Of a stretch of DNA of 50,367 bases, positions 34,176 to 43,229 are shown piece by piece (position 1 is the first letter of the stretch; each line of letters opens with the position of its first letter). The stretch is from an uncultured Pelagibacteraceae bacterium (GTDB lineage Bacteria; Pseudomonadota; Alphaproteobacteria; Pelagibacterales; Pelagibacteraceae). A program made the position numbers and the translations under genes. Under the pieces are notes generated by a model. It was not told where the DNA came from. It made no database searches and saw nothing but the letters and a program-made list of their open reading frames with translations. Location of the stretch: assembly GCA_902580945.1 (NCBI GenBank), contig CACHML010000010.1, positions 1-50,367 of the forward strand, in the 5' to 3' direction.

Positions 34176-34880
34176 TTAAACAGATATTTTTAATTCATCT
34201 ATTTTTTTTCTAATTATTTTTAAATCAGCCCAAGAATATTTTTTTTGATCTGCTTGTCTTAATAGGTAGGCAGGATGAAATGTAATCATTGTTAAATATG
34301 TTTTGTTATGAATGATTAGTTCTTTCCAAACACCTCTTTCTTTCGAAATTTTTATTTTGGAACCAAAAAGCGACTCCATTGCTGTACTACCCATCAAAAT
34401 TAAAATTTTAGGATCTATTATAGAAATATGTTGTCTAAGAAAATTTGAGTATCTATTGATTTCTGATGGCTCAGGTTTTCTGTTATTTGGTGGCCTGTAA
34501 TTTACAACATTGGTAATATAAACATTATTTCTTTTTATTTGAATTGCTGCTAGCATTTTGTTCAATAATAAGCCCGCATCTCCTACAAACGGTTTCCCTT
34601 GTTCATCCTCTTTTTGTCCCGGTCCTTCACCTATAATCATAATTTTATTTTCACTATTACCATCAGCAAATACTAAATTTTTAGCATTATTCTTCAGTTC
34701 ACAATTATTTATATTTTCAATTTCATGCCGCAATTCAGAAAGTAATTTTTTTTTATCCTCTATCTGAGGTTTAGTTTGTAGTCTGTTAACTGGATTATCA
34801 CTAAATATATATTCAATTTCGTTTGTGTTAATTTTTTCGAGGTTTAATATGTCATTTTGATTTTTCTGGCTTATAGTCAT
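34176..34880 (-). CDS. Family 4-like uracil-DNA glycosylase lacking Fe-S cysteines
   Basis: Removes uracil from DNA. The 234 residues have motif A IIGEGPGQKEDEQGKPFVG, ITNVVNYRPPNNRKP, and the terminal motif TFHPAYLLR, clearly of the family 4 type. Family 4 enzymes normally have four cysteines holding a 4Fe-4S cluster. This protein has a single cysteine (NNCEL); the positions in RPPNNR context and in the following SEINRYSNFL are Tyr. The first roughly 45 residues are a poorly conserved extension. It starts 10 bp from the divergent TPR gene. Confidence 0.85.
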   Translation of the reverse strand: MTISQKNQNDILNLEKINTNEIEYIFSDNPVNRLQTKPQIEDKKKLLSELRHEIENINNCELKNNAKNLVFADGNSENKIMIIGEGPGQKEDEQGKPFVGDAGLLLNKMLAAIQIKRNNVYITNVVNYRPPNNRKPEPSEINRYSNFLRQHISIIDPKILILMGSTAMESLFGSKIKISKERGVWKELIIHNKTYLTMITFHPAYLLRQADQKKYSWADLKIIRKKIDELKISV

Positions 34881-34890
34881 AAGTTTAGAT

Positions 34891-36564
34891 ATGAAAATAT
34901 TGTTTTTAATTTTATCATTTTTGATAATTCAAACCAGTACATATTCAAGTACAATTACAAATAGTAAATTCAACCAGAAGTATTTATCTAATTATTTTTC
35001 TGCATTAGTTTCGTCCTTAAATCAAAAAAATGAGCAAGCGCTTGATTATTTTAATTCATCTAAATTTTTAATCCAGAAACACGATAATTTTTTAAAAAAG
35101 TATGTTTTTTCTTTGGTTTTGAATGGACAAGTTAAAAGAGGAATAGATCAAATTAATATTTCAAAAAACGATATAAATTCAAATACCTTTGAGCTTAATC
35201 TCCTATTATTAGTCGATAGTTTTAAAAAAAAGGATTTCAAGCAAGCTAATAAAAGACTCAAAGAATTTCAAATGAACAAAGATGACGGCACATATGAATA
35301 TGTTATTTATAAAATTTTAAAAGATTTCAATTATCTATTTTTAAAAAAAGAGACTGTTGAAAATAATAAGTATGGAACATTAAGTTTAATATCTTCAGCT
35401 TTTCAAAATTGTTATTTAAATTCTCCAAACACCAGCTCATATTTTGCAAAATTATTGAATAGTTCTGATGGTGATTATTCTAGATACATGTTCTTTTATT
35501 TTGCAAACTTAATTGAAAATAATGATATTAAAAAAGTTATTCAAGTTTCTAAAACGATCGAGTCCATTGGTGACAGTATATTATTACATCAAATCAAAGA
35601 TTGGATTGATAATGCTGAATACAAAAAATTTAAGTCTCATTTTTCATGCTACAACGAAAATGATATTTTAGCTGAGATTTTCTATTTGATATCTAATTTA
35701 TTTTCAACACAAAATATTTACGATCAGTCAAATTTTTACTTAAGAATTTCTGAATACTTAAATCCTAAGTTCTATTTCAACCAGTCTCTCCTTGCTGAAA
35801 ACTATTACTTAAATGGTAATAACAACCAAGCTACCAAAATTTTAGAAAATTTTAAAAAAAAAGATAAATTATATTTTTGGTATAAAACAAAAAAGATAGG
35901 AAGGATATTATCTGAAGATAATAGTGAGGAAGAGGCTATCAAGTATATAAATAAGAATTTTAATTCTATAAAAAAACCTACAGAAAAAATACTTTATGAT
36001 TATGCAAATATAAATAAAGGTTTTGAAAAGTATGAAATTGCAATCGAATATTATACAGAGTTACTCAAAAATGTTGATCAAAGTTCATATGCAATCTCAA
36101 GAATTTTATATAGGAGGGGGAGCAGTTATGAACGAACAGGAAATTATGAGAAGGCTGACAAAGATTTAATTGAAAGTTTAAAAATGTATCCAAATGAACC
36201 ATACACATTAAATTATCTAGCTTATAGCTGGTTAGAAAGAAATTATAAAATAGATGAAGCCATAGATATGATACAAAAAGCACACAAACAAAAAGAAAAT
36301 GATCCATACATCACCGACTCTGTTGGATGGGGATTTTATTTAATTGGTGATTATATAAATGCTGAAAAATATCTTAAAAAAGCATTACAACTAATGCCAG
36401 ATGATCCAATTGTGAATGATCATTATGGTGATGTCCTTTGGAAATTAAACAAAAAATTACAAGCAAAATATTATTGGCAAGCAGTTTTAGGACTTGAAGA
36501 GACAGAAGAAGAAATGAAATCGAAAGTAAAATCGAAATTATTAGAAGGTTTAGAAAAATCATAA
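34891..36564 (+). CDS. TPR-repeat protein, exported
   Basis: A 557-residue protein with an N-terminal signal peptide (about 1-19) and then a helical repeat protein. Clear tetratricopeptide repeats occur in the C-terminal third, such as YERTGNYEKADKDLIESLKM, YIDEAIDMI-like and FYLIGDYINAEKYLKKAL segments. The N-terminal two thirds are diverged helices. It is 3 bp upstream of ispE, a neighbour relation I recall from other alphaproteobacteria. It probably acts in the periplasm as a scaffold; the partner is unknown. Confidence 0.78.
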   Translation: MKILFLILSFLIIQTSTYSSTITNSKFNQKYLSNYFSALVSSLNQKNEQALDYFNSSKFLIQKHDNFLKKYVFSLVLNGQVKRGIDQINISKNDINSNTFELNLLLLVDSFKKKDFKQANKRLKEFQMNKDDGTYEYVIYKILKDFNYLFLKKETVENNKYGTLSLISSAFQNCYLNSPNTSSYFAKLLNSSDGDYSRYMFFYFANLIENNDIKKVIQVSKTIESIGDSILLHQIKDWIDNAEYKKFKSHFSCYNENDILAEIFYLISNLFSTQNIYDQSNFYLRISEYLNPKFYFNQSLLAENYYLNGNNNQATKILENFKKKDKLYFWYKTKKIGRILSEDNSEEEAIKYINKNFNSIKKPTEKILYDYANINKGFEKYEIAIEYYTELLKNVDQSSYAISRILYRRGSSYERTGNYEKADKDLIESLKMYPNEPYTLNYLAYSWLERNYKIDEAIDMIQKAHKQKENDPYITDSVGWGFYLIGDYINAEKYLKKALQLMPDDPIVNDHYGDVLWKLNKKLQAKYYWQAVLGLEETEEEMKSKVKSKLLEGLEKS

Positions 36565-36567
36565 TTA

Positions 36568-37416
36568 ATGAAATTTGAAAAGATTAAATCACATGCAAAA
36601 ATTAATTTATCTCTAAATGTTCTAGGAAAAAAAAAATCTAAACTTCATAACTTAGAAACTCTAGTTGGTTTTTTAGACTTACATGATGATATTTATATAA
36701 AGAAAACAAATAAAAAAAACCATATAATAAAATTTACTGGAAATTTTTCTAATAAAATTCCAAAAAAAAATACTATCAGTAATTTATTAAAAATTTTAGA
36801 TGAAGCGAAAAAACTAAAAAATCAAAAATATCTTATTTCAATTAAAAAAAATATACCCCAAGAAGCAGGGTTAGGAGGTGGGTCAATGAATGCGGCATCC
36901 TTAATAAATTATTTGATTAGAAAAAATAAAATCTCATTGACAATGAAGGAGAAGCAAAATTTATGTTCAAAAATTGGTTCAGATGTTATTTTAGGTATAG
37001 ATCAAAAAAATCTTGTATTAGCTTATAAAAATAAAATAAAAAAAATCAAAAAAAACCTTAAAATTTTTACTTTGTTGATTAAACCCAATTTTGGTTGTTC
37101 TACAAAAAATGTATATTCTCAAGTTAGGAACTATTCGAAACCACAATTTTTTAAAATTAAATCGAAAAATATTAATTTCAATACACTTTCAAAGATGAAA
37201 AATGATTTAGAGGTTATATCTTTCAAATTGTATCCAAGACTAAGGAAACTTAGACAATTTTTTTTGAGCATAAATAAAAATTCTTATGTCAGAATGACAG
37301 GATCAGGCTCAACAATTGTGGGATACTTTATGTCCAAAAAAGCCGCACTAAATGCAAAGAAATTATTGAAAAAAAAATATAAAAACTATTGGTGTAATTT
37401 ATCTAAAACTATATAA
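36568..37416 (+). CDS. ispE: 4-diphosphocytidyl-2-C-methyl-D-erythritol kinase
   Basis: MEP-pathway kinase of the GHMP superfamily. The 282 residues start with SHAKINLSLNVLG (K11), carry the ATP loop PQEAGLGGGSMNAA (97-110), and a late MTGSGSTIVGYF motif. It is unusually lysine-rich, reflecting the AT bias. It is the second isoprenoid gene in the window (with ispH). It ends 32 bp before tRNA-Gln. Confidence 0.93.
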   Translation: MKFEKIKSHAKINLSLNVLGKKKSKLHNLETLVGFLDLHDDIYIKKTNKKNHIIKFTGNFSNKIPKKNTISNLLKILDEAKKLKNQKYLISIKKNIPQEAGLGGGSMNAASLINYLIRKNKISLTMKEKQNLCSKIGSDVILGIDQKNLVLAYKNKIKKIKKNLKIFTLLIKPNFGCSTKNVYSQVRNYSKPQFFKIKSKNINFNTLSKMKNDLEVISFKLYPRLRKLRQFFLSINKNSYVRMTGSGSTIVGYFMSKKAALNAKKLLKKKYKNYWCNLSKTI

Positions 37417-37448
37417 AGCTTTTTTTTTGTGATATATGAAATTAATTT

Positions 37449-37523
37449 TGGGGTGTAGCCAAGTGGTAAGGCAGCGGTTTTTGGTACCGCCATTCCTAGG
37501 TTCGAATCCTAGCACCCCAGCCA
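37449..37523 (+). tRNA. tRNA-Gln (anticodon UUG), CCA encoded
   Basis: A 75-nt cloverleaf including CCA. Acceptor TGGGGTG pairs with CACCCCA; the D arm is GCCAAGTGGTAAGGC; the anticodon stem GCGGT/ACCGC holds loop TTTTGGT, with anticodon TTG; the T arm is CTAGG-TTCGAAT-CCTAG; the discriminator is G, followed by encoded CCA (37521-37523). All stems pair. The gene ends 3 nt before the cca start codon. Confidence 0.96.
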
Positions 37524-37526
37524 AAT

Positions 37527-38801
37527 ATGTATAATTTTTTAAAAAAAATTTTTAAAAGCAATAAAAAACCTACTCAAAGAGAAAGATCTTTTTTAAACAT
37601 TTATAGTAATACAGAAGTTTCTAAAATTTTTGACTCTGTATCAAATTTTAACGAAAATAGTGAGATAAGGTATGTAGGTGGATGCGTTAGAAAAATATTA
37701 AATCAAGAAGAAGTAGATGATATAGATTTAGCAGTAAATTTAAATCCAGATGAAGTTAAAGAATGTTTGCAATCAAATAATATTAAATTCTTTGAAACCG
37801 GTGTAGAACACGGAACTATCACTGCCAATTTAGGTAAAAAAAATTTTGAGATTACATCTTTGAGAGAAGATGTAGATACTGATGGAAGACATGCAAAGGT
37901 TAAATATACTAAGGATTGGCTAAAAGATTCATCAAGAAGAGATTTTAGCATTAATTCTATTTATGCAGACAAAGAGGGTAATTTGTTTGATCCAAACGGT
38001 GGAGCCAAACATTTAGACGAGGGCAGGGTCATATTTATCGGAGATCCAAACAAGAGAATTCAAGAAGATTACTTAAGAATTTTAAGATATGTTAGATTTT
38101 TTCTAAGTTATAGCAAACAATCTCATGATTTATCGTTACAAAAATCAATCAAGCAAAATATTGCGGGTATTGCCAGTCTTTCAAAGGAAAGATTAATTAG
38201 CGAATTAAAAAAAATTATTTTATCAAAAAATATTCTAAAAATATCTGAAGACCCTTTTTCCTTGGAAATTTTAAAAACTATTTTTCCTCAACTCGTAAAT
38301 TTAAATTGTTTAGGTAAATTAAATGATTATTCAAAAAGCTTATTTAACAAAAAATCGTTTGTTTTTTTGATTTCTTATTTAATAATTGATGATACCGATA
38401 ATGCAAATTATTTTTTATTTAAATATAATCTTTCTAACGAAAACAAAAAAAGAATAAAATTTTTAATTGATAACTATTACCTCTTCTCTGAAAAAGATTA
38501 TTTTAGTAAGAAAAATCTTCAACGAATTTATTATTTCAATGATAAATCTTATGTTATCGATTTATTAGATTTAAAAATTTTCAATTCTAAATTGGTTTCA
38601 AAAAAACTAATTGATTTAAAAAAATATTTTGAAAAATTTGAAAAACCTATTTTTCCTATAAAATCTAGAGATTTACTTGACAAATATAAAGTTAAAGAGG
38701 GTAAAGATTTTGGACAAAAAATAAAGTTGCTTGAGAATATTTGGTTAAATAACAGCTTTAAATTGAGTAAAAAAGAAATCGATAATGTTTTTGGTAATTA
38801 G
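37527..38801 (+). CDS. cca: CCA tRNA nucleotidyltransferase / poly(A) polymerase family
   Basis: Adds or repairs the CCA end of tRNAs. The 424 residues have the class II nucleotidyltransferase head: [10 protein letters not shown] (49-58), DDIDLAV (64-70), then the [10 protein letters not shown] motif and [16 protein letters not shown]. The first roughly 45 residues are a basic extension. The domain downstream of residue 300 is poorly conserved. The ATG comes 3 nt after the mature tRNA-Gln end, and the 3' end overlaps greA by 4 bp. CCA-adding and poly(A) activities cannot be told apart by eye. Confidence 0.9.
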   Translation: MYNFLKKIFKSNKKPTQRERSFLNIYSNTEVSKIFDSVSNFNENSEIRYVGGCVRKILNQEEVDDIDLAVNLNPDEVKECLQSNNIKFFETGVEHGTITANLGKKNFEITSLREDVDTDGRHAKVKYTKDWLKDSSRRDFSINSIYADKEGNLFDPNGGAKHLDEGRVIFIGDPNKRIQEDYLRILRYVRFFLSYSKQSHDLSLQKSIKQNIAGIASLSKERLISELKKIILSKNILKISEDPFSLEILKTIFPQLVNLNCLGKLNDYSKSLFNKKSFVFLISYLIIDDTDNANYFLFKYNLSNENKKRIKFLIDNYYLFSEKDYFSKKNLQRIYYFNDKSYVIDLLDLKIFNSKLVSKKLIDLKKYFEKFEKPIFPIKSRDLLDKYKVKEGKDFGQKIKLLENIWLNNSFKLSKKEIDNVFGN

Positions 38802-39274
38802 ATATACTTTACGTCTTTTATTTCAAAATTTTTAACACCAGCAGGAGTTTTAATTTCAACTAAATCCCCTTTATTTTTTCCTATAAGGCCCATACCAATT
38901 GGTGACTTAAAATATATTAATTTTTCTTTGAGGTCAGCCTCATCTTTGCCAACAATTTTGTATTTAACATTTTCGTCTGTATCCAAGTTTTGAAGTACAA
39001 TTGTCGAACCAAATATTACCTTTCCATCATTATCTAATTTTGAAACATCAATCACATTTGCTCTAGCTATAATATCTTCAACTTCTTGAATTCTACCTTC
39101 ATTATGTGACTGTTGTTCTTTAGCTGCATGATATTCGGCATTTTCTTTTAGATCACCATGGGATCTTGCTTCAGCTATGGCAGCTACTATTTCAGGTCTT
39201 TTTTTTTCTTTTAAAAAAATTAATTCTTCTTTTAATTTTTCTAATCCTCTAACTGTAATTGGTTCTTTTTCCAT
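38798..39274 (-). CDS. greA: Transcript cleavage factor GreA
   Basis: Rescues backtracked RNA polymerase. The 158-residue protein has the N-terminal coiled coil with [13 protein letters not shown] and the hairpin-tip acidic motif [20 protein letters not shown], then the FKBP-like C-terminal domain ending in [14 protein letters not shown]. It is followed by hemF upstream with 3 bp between them. Normal length. Confidence 0.96.
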   Translation of the reverse strand: MEKEPITVRGLEKLKEELIFLKEKKRPEIVAAIAEARSHGDLKENAEYHAAKEQQSHNEGRIQEVEDIIARANVIDVSKLDNDGKVIFGSTIVLQNLDTDENVKYKIVGKDEADLKEKLIYFKSPIGMGLIGKNKGDLVEIKTPAGVKNFEIKDVKYI

Positions 39275-39277
39275 ATT

Positions 39278-40105
39278 TTATTTCCATTTAGCAATAGGTG
39301 GGAGTGACATTAAAATAGCCTCAACATTGCCATTAGTTTGTAAACCAAATTTGGTACCTCTATCATAAAGTAAGTTAAATTCAACGTATCGACCTCTTTT
39401 TTCCAATTGAATTTCTTTTTGTTTAATTGACCATTTTTTTTTATATTTTTTTAATATTATCTCTCTAAATATATTTTTAAAACTTATACCAACTTCTCTG
39501 ACAAAACTAAAATCCTTTTCCCAATTGTTTTTTTTATAATCAAAAAAAATACCTCCTATTCCTCTTGGCTCTTTTCTATGTGGTAAGTAAAAATATTCGT
39601 CACACCATTTTTTATATTTTTTGTAATAGTTTTTATTATGTTTATCACATGAAACTTTTAACTCTTTGTGAAACCATTTTTCTAAACTTTTATCTTTTAG
39701 GCAAGGCGTAACATCCATTCCCCCACCAAACCATCCATGTGAAGTGTAAATATATCTAGTGTTAAAATGCATAGCTGGAACATGAGGGTTTTGCATATGC
39801 ATTACTATTGATATGCCTGATGCCCAAAACCTAGGGTTCTTATCACCACCTGGCATTCTACTTTTAAATTTTTTTGAAAATTTTCCGTAAACCTCTGAAA
39901 AATTCACTCCAACTTTTTCAAAAATTTTTCCATTTTCTAGTATTCTAAATTGGCCTCCACCTTCATTAGATTTTTTTCCTCTTTCCCAATTATTAATTTT
40001 AAAAATATTTTTTTTACCCTCTAATTCCTCTATTTCTTGGCAAATCACTTCTTGTAAAGTTTTAAACCAATTTCTAGCTAATTTTTTTTTTATTAATTCG
40101 TCCAT
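39278..40105 (-). CDS. hemF: Oxygen-dependent coproporphyrinogen III oxidase
   Basis: Converts coproporphyrinogen III to protoporphyrinogen IX using oxygen. Among the 275 residues, HMQNPHVPAMHFNTRY, WFGGGMDVTPC and KEPRGIGGIFFDY are the expected HemF motifs, with the C-terminal EFNLLYDRGTKFGLQT and SLPPIAKW. The oxygen-dependent form fits an aerobe with high heme demand for the bc1 and cox complexes here. Its start overlaps trmL by 13 nt. Confidence 0.96.
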   Translation of the reverse strand: MDELIKKKLARNWFKTLQEVICQEIEELEGKKNIFKINNWERGKKSNEGGGQFRILENGKIFEKVGVNFSEVYGKFSKKFKSRMPGGDKNPRFWASGISIVMHMQNPHVPAMHFNTRYIYTSHGWFGGGMDVTPCLKDKSLEKWFHKELKVSCDKHNKNYYKKYKKWCDEYFYLPHRKEPRGIGGIFFDYKKNNWEKDFSFVREVGISFKNIFREIILKKYKKKWSIKQKEIQLEKRGRYVEFNLLYDRGTKFGLQTNGNVEAILMSLPPIAKWK

Positions 40106-40617
40106 AAATAGTTAGTTTGTCTTATATTTTCAGAAAGAATAATTGCTACTGACGAAGCTAAATTTAGAGACCTTTTTTTTTCAACCATGGGTATTTTTAT
40201 TCTATGTCTCACTGTTTTGTGAACCTTCTGAGGAACGCCAGAGCTTTCCCTACCAAATAAAAGAGTATCTCCATTTTTAAATTTAAAGTCCGTATATCTC
40301 TTAATTGCTTTAGTAGTCATTAATATTATTCTTTCGTCTTTCTTAGCATTAAAAAATTCTTCAGAGCTTTTATAGGTTTTGATCATACTTTCATCCAAGT
40401 AATCCATCACCACTCTTTTAAAACGCTTATCACTTAGCAAGAAGCCACAAGGCTCAATTATCTCTAATAATGCACCTAAGCAAGAACAAGTTCTAGCTAT
40501 AGCTGCAGTATTTTGTGGTATATCAGGCTCGTAAAGTGCTATTTTTGGCCTAGAATTATTTGTTTTGTGTGTCATTCTTGCTATGGAAAAAATATCTTTT
40601 TCTTCATATGAAATCAT
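40093..40617 (-). CDS. trmL: tRNA (cytidine34/uridine34-2'-O)-methyltransferase
   Basis: Methylates the wobble ribose of certain tRNA-Leu species. The small 174-residue SpoU/SPOUT protein has IALYEPDIPQNTAAIART (motif 1), LLFGRESSGVP (motif 2) and MVEKKRSLNLASSVAII (motif 3). Its compact size without an extra RNA-binding domain is typical of TrmL. The ATG at 40617 is used; a later Met (residue 15) is possible. It is 26 bp from the divergent Rieske gene. Confidence 0.88.
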   Translation of the reverse strand: MISYEEKDIFSIARMTHKTNNSRPKIALYEPDIPQNTAAIARTCSCLGALLEIIEPCGFLLSDKRFKRVVMDYLDESMIKTYKSSEEFFNAKKDERIILMTTKAIKRYTDFKFKNGDTLLFGRESSGVPQKVHKTVRHRIKIPMVEKKRSLNLASSVAIILSENIRQTNYLWTN

Positions 40618-40643
40618 ATATTAAGAAAAAATTAAAATAATAA

Positions 40644-41162
40644 ATGTCAGATTCAGATAAAAAAAAACCAAATAGAAGAGATTTTATATTAACAGCAACA
40701 ACAGCCGCAGGAGCTGTTGGTGTTGGTGCAGCAGTTTGGCCATTAGTAGACCAGATGAACCCTGATGCTTCAGTAAAGGCGTTAGCAAGTACAGAAGTTG
40801 ATATTAGTTCAGTTGAGCCTGGTCAATCAATAACTGTTATATGGAGAGGTAAGCCTGTTTTTATTAAAAGAAGAACACAAGATGAGATTGATAGCGCAAG
40901 AGCGGTGGATTTAAGTGAACTTAAGCATCCAGAAAAAGATGAGGATAGAGCAAAAAATCCAGAGTGGCTTGTAATGTTAGGAGTATGTACACACCTCGGA
41001 TGTGTTCCATTAACTGATAAAGGCGATTACAATGCATGGTTTTGTCCATGTCACGGTTCACATTATGATACATCTGGTAGAATTAGAAAAGGTCCAGCAC
41101 CAACAAATATGGAAGTTCCAAAATACGAATTTGTAAATAGCAACACTATAAAAATAGGATAA
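40644..41162 (+). CDS. petA: Ubiquinol-cytochrome c reductase Rieske iron-sulfur subunit
   Basis: Electron carrier from ubiquinol to cytochrome c1. The 172 residues have a twin-arginine signal ([11 protein letters not shown]11-R12) with the single membrane anchor (about 17-35), and the 2Fe-2S ligands C115, H117 (with C120) in CTHLGC and C134, H137 (with C136) in CPCHGSH. Tat export of a folded Rieske protein is the known route. First gene of a petABC operon, with promoter elements necessarily within trmL. Confidence 0.96.
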   Translation: MSDSDKKKPNRRDFILTATTAAGAVGVGAAVWPLVDQMNPDASVKALASTEVDISSVEPGQSITVIWRGKPVFIKRRTQDEIDSARAVDLSELKHPEKDEDRAKNPEWLVMLGVCTHLGCVPLTDKGDYNAWFCPCHGSHYDTSGRIRKGPAPTNMEVPKYEFVNSNTIKIG

Positions 41163-41178
41163 TAAAAATAAAAAATAA

Positions 41179-42447
41179 ATGAGCGAACACGAATACACAC
41201 CTAAATCAAAAGTTGGAAAATGGTTTAATGATAGGCTTCCATTGCTAACACTAGCAAATCATTTGACTGATTACCCTACACCAAAAAATCTAAACTATTG
41301 GTGGACTTTTGGAGGAATTTTAACTTTTTGTTTGATAACACAAATTATTACAGGAATAATTTTAGGAATGCATTATGTTGCACATGCTGATTTGGCATTT
41401 CAAAGTGTTGAACATATTATGAGAGATGTTAATTACGGATGGTTAATAAGATATGTTCATGCAAATGGAGCTTCAATGTTTTTTTTAGCTGTCTACATTC
41501 ATATCTTCAGATCTCTTTATTATGGATCATATAAATCACCAAGAGAAGTTATTTGGATTATTGGTATGTTAATCTATTTCTTAATGATGGCAACTGCGTT
41601 TATGGGATACGTGCTTCCTTGGGGGCAAATGAGTTTCTGGGGCGCAACAGTAATCACAAATTTGTTTAGCGCTATACCTTTAGTTGGAGATAGTATAACG
41701 ACTTGGTTATGGGGTGGATATTCAGTGGATAATCCAACTCTAACAAGATTTTTTAGTTTGCATTATCTCTTTCCATTTTTAATTTTAGGATTGGTTGTCC
41801 TTCATATTTGGGCACTTCATGTACCAGGAAATAATAATCCTATTGGAATAGAGATAAAAAAACCGTCAAAAGACACAGTTCCATTTCATCCGTATATAGT
41901 AATTAAAGATTTATTTGCACTTCTGATTTTTTTAATAATTTTCGCATTTTTTGTATTTTTTTCACCAAACATATTAGGGCATGCAGATAATTATATTGAA
42001 GCTAACCCACTAGTTACACCAGCTCACATTGTTCCAGAATGGTATCTATTACCTTTTTATGCAATTCTAAGATCAGTACCTGACAAGTTATTAGGAGTTA
42101 TTGCAATGTTTGCTGCAATATTTGTATTAGTTATTCTTCCTTGGCTAGATACTTCTAAAGTAAGGTCAACTGTTTTTAGACCAATATATAAACAGTTTTA
42201 CTGGTTTTTGGTAGCCGATGTATTGATACTTGGTTACGTAGGAGCAATGCCAGCAGAAGGGATTTACTTATTAATAGCAAGAATTGCTACTGCTTATTAT
42301 TTTGCACATTTCTTAATAATACTTCCATTTTTGGGAATGAAGGAAAAAACGGCACCATTACCACTAAGTATTACCGAGCCTGTGCTAGGTGGATCAGCTG
42401 ATATGGCGATGGCAAAAAATAATTCTGATTTTAAAGAGAAATTGTGA
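41179..42447 (+). CDS. petB: Cytochrome b of the bc1 complex
   Basis: The 422-residue core subunit with eight helices, hemes bL and bH and both quinone sites. Conserved are [38 protein letters not shown] (Qo region) and [14 protein letters not shown], with the PEWY motif. The full, unfused length shows separate b and c1 genes. It starts 16 bp after petA and its stop overlaps petC by 4 nt. Confidence 0.97.
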   Translation: MSEHEYTPKSKVGKWFNDRLPLLTLANHLTDYPTPKNLNYWWTFGGILTFCLITQIITGIILGMHYVAHADLAFQSVEHIMRDVNYGWLIRYVHANGASMFFLAVYIHIFRSLYYGSYKSPREVIWIIGMLIYFLMMATAFMGYVLPWGQMSFWGATVITNLFSAIPLVGDSITTWLWGGYSVDNPTLTRFFSLHYLFPFLILGLVVLHIWALHVPGNNNPIGIEIKKPSKDTVPFHPYIVIKDLFALLIFLIIFAFFVFFSPNILGHADNYIEANPLVTPAHIVPEWYLLPFYAILRSVPDKLLGVIAMFAAIFVLVILPWLDTSKVRSTVFRPIYKQFYWFLVADVLILGYVGAMPAEGIYLLIARIATAYYFAHFLIILPFLGMKEKTAPLPLSITEPVLGGSADMAMAKNNSDFKEKL

Positions 42448-43229
42448 AAAAATTTTTCAAATTAATCAGCTTTCTTATTTTAATTTCATCACTAATTATT
42501 TCGAACGCAAATGCCGCTGGTGAGAAACAAGAACTATTGAAAGTTGATTGGAGCTTTAAGAGTTTTTTCGGAAAATTTGACAGGGCTTCATTACAAAGAG
42601 GATATCAGGTTTACTCAGAAGTTTGTGCATCTTGTCATTCTTTAAAACATTTGAGTTATAGAAATTTAGCAGAAAAAGGTGGTCCAGAATTCACAGAACT
42701 TGAAGCTAAAGCAATTGCTTCAAATTTTGAAGTTACAGATGGACCAAATAGTGAAGGCGAAATGTTTGAAAGACCAGCTAAACTATCTGATAAATTTGTT
42801 ATGCCATATGCGAATGTTCAGGAAGCCATAGCAGCCAATGGTGGAGCATATCCTCCAGATATGTCAGTTTTAGTAAAAGCTAGAGGCGGCGGAGCAAATT
42901 ATATTTACTCTGTTTTAATGGGTTATGAAGATCCTCCAGCAGGCATGGAACTTGATGATGGAGTTTATTACAACAAATATATGTATGGAAATAAGATTAA
43001 AATGGCATCTCCTTTGGATGATGATATTGTAGAATATGCAGATGGTACCAAAGCTACAGTGGATCAAATGGCTAAAGATGTTACAACTTTTTTACAATGG
43101 ACTGCTGAGCCTCATCTAGAGACAAGACATAAAATGGGTTTTAGAGTCATCATTTATTTAACTGTTTTAACGATCTTAGTTTACTTTAGTATGAAAAAAA
43201 TATGGTCACGTATTGAAACGAAAGTTTAA
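42444..43229 (+). CDS. petC: Cytochrome c1
   Basis: Heme-binding subunit passing electrons to cytochrome c. The 261-residue protein has a signal peptide (about 1-24), the heme motif CASCH (C61, C64, H65), an internal [20 protein letters not shown] region, and a C-terminal membrane anchor (about 233-252). The start codon is GTG, overlapping the petB TGA (GTGA). The last 24 bp overlap the end of ychF on the other strand. Confidence 0.95.
   Translation: MKKFFKLISFLILISSLIISNANAAGEKQELLKVDWSFKSFFGKFDRASLQRGYQVYSEVCASCHSLKHLSYRNLAEKGGPEFTELEAKAIASNFEVTDGPNSEGEMFERPAKLSDKFVMPYANVQEAIAANGGAYPPDMSVLVKARGGGANYIYSVLMGYEDPPAGMELDDGVYYNKYMYGNKIKMASPLDDDIVEYADGTKATVDQMAKDVTTFLQWTAEPHLETRHKMGFRVIIYLTVLTILVYFSMKKIWSRIETKV

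Noticed and set aside
37411..37432. Intrinsic terminator after ispE (AAAGC followed by a run of nine Ts)
   Set aside because: The T-run is clear but no stable GC-containing stem precedes it; such T-runs are common by composition in this sequence.
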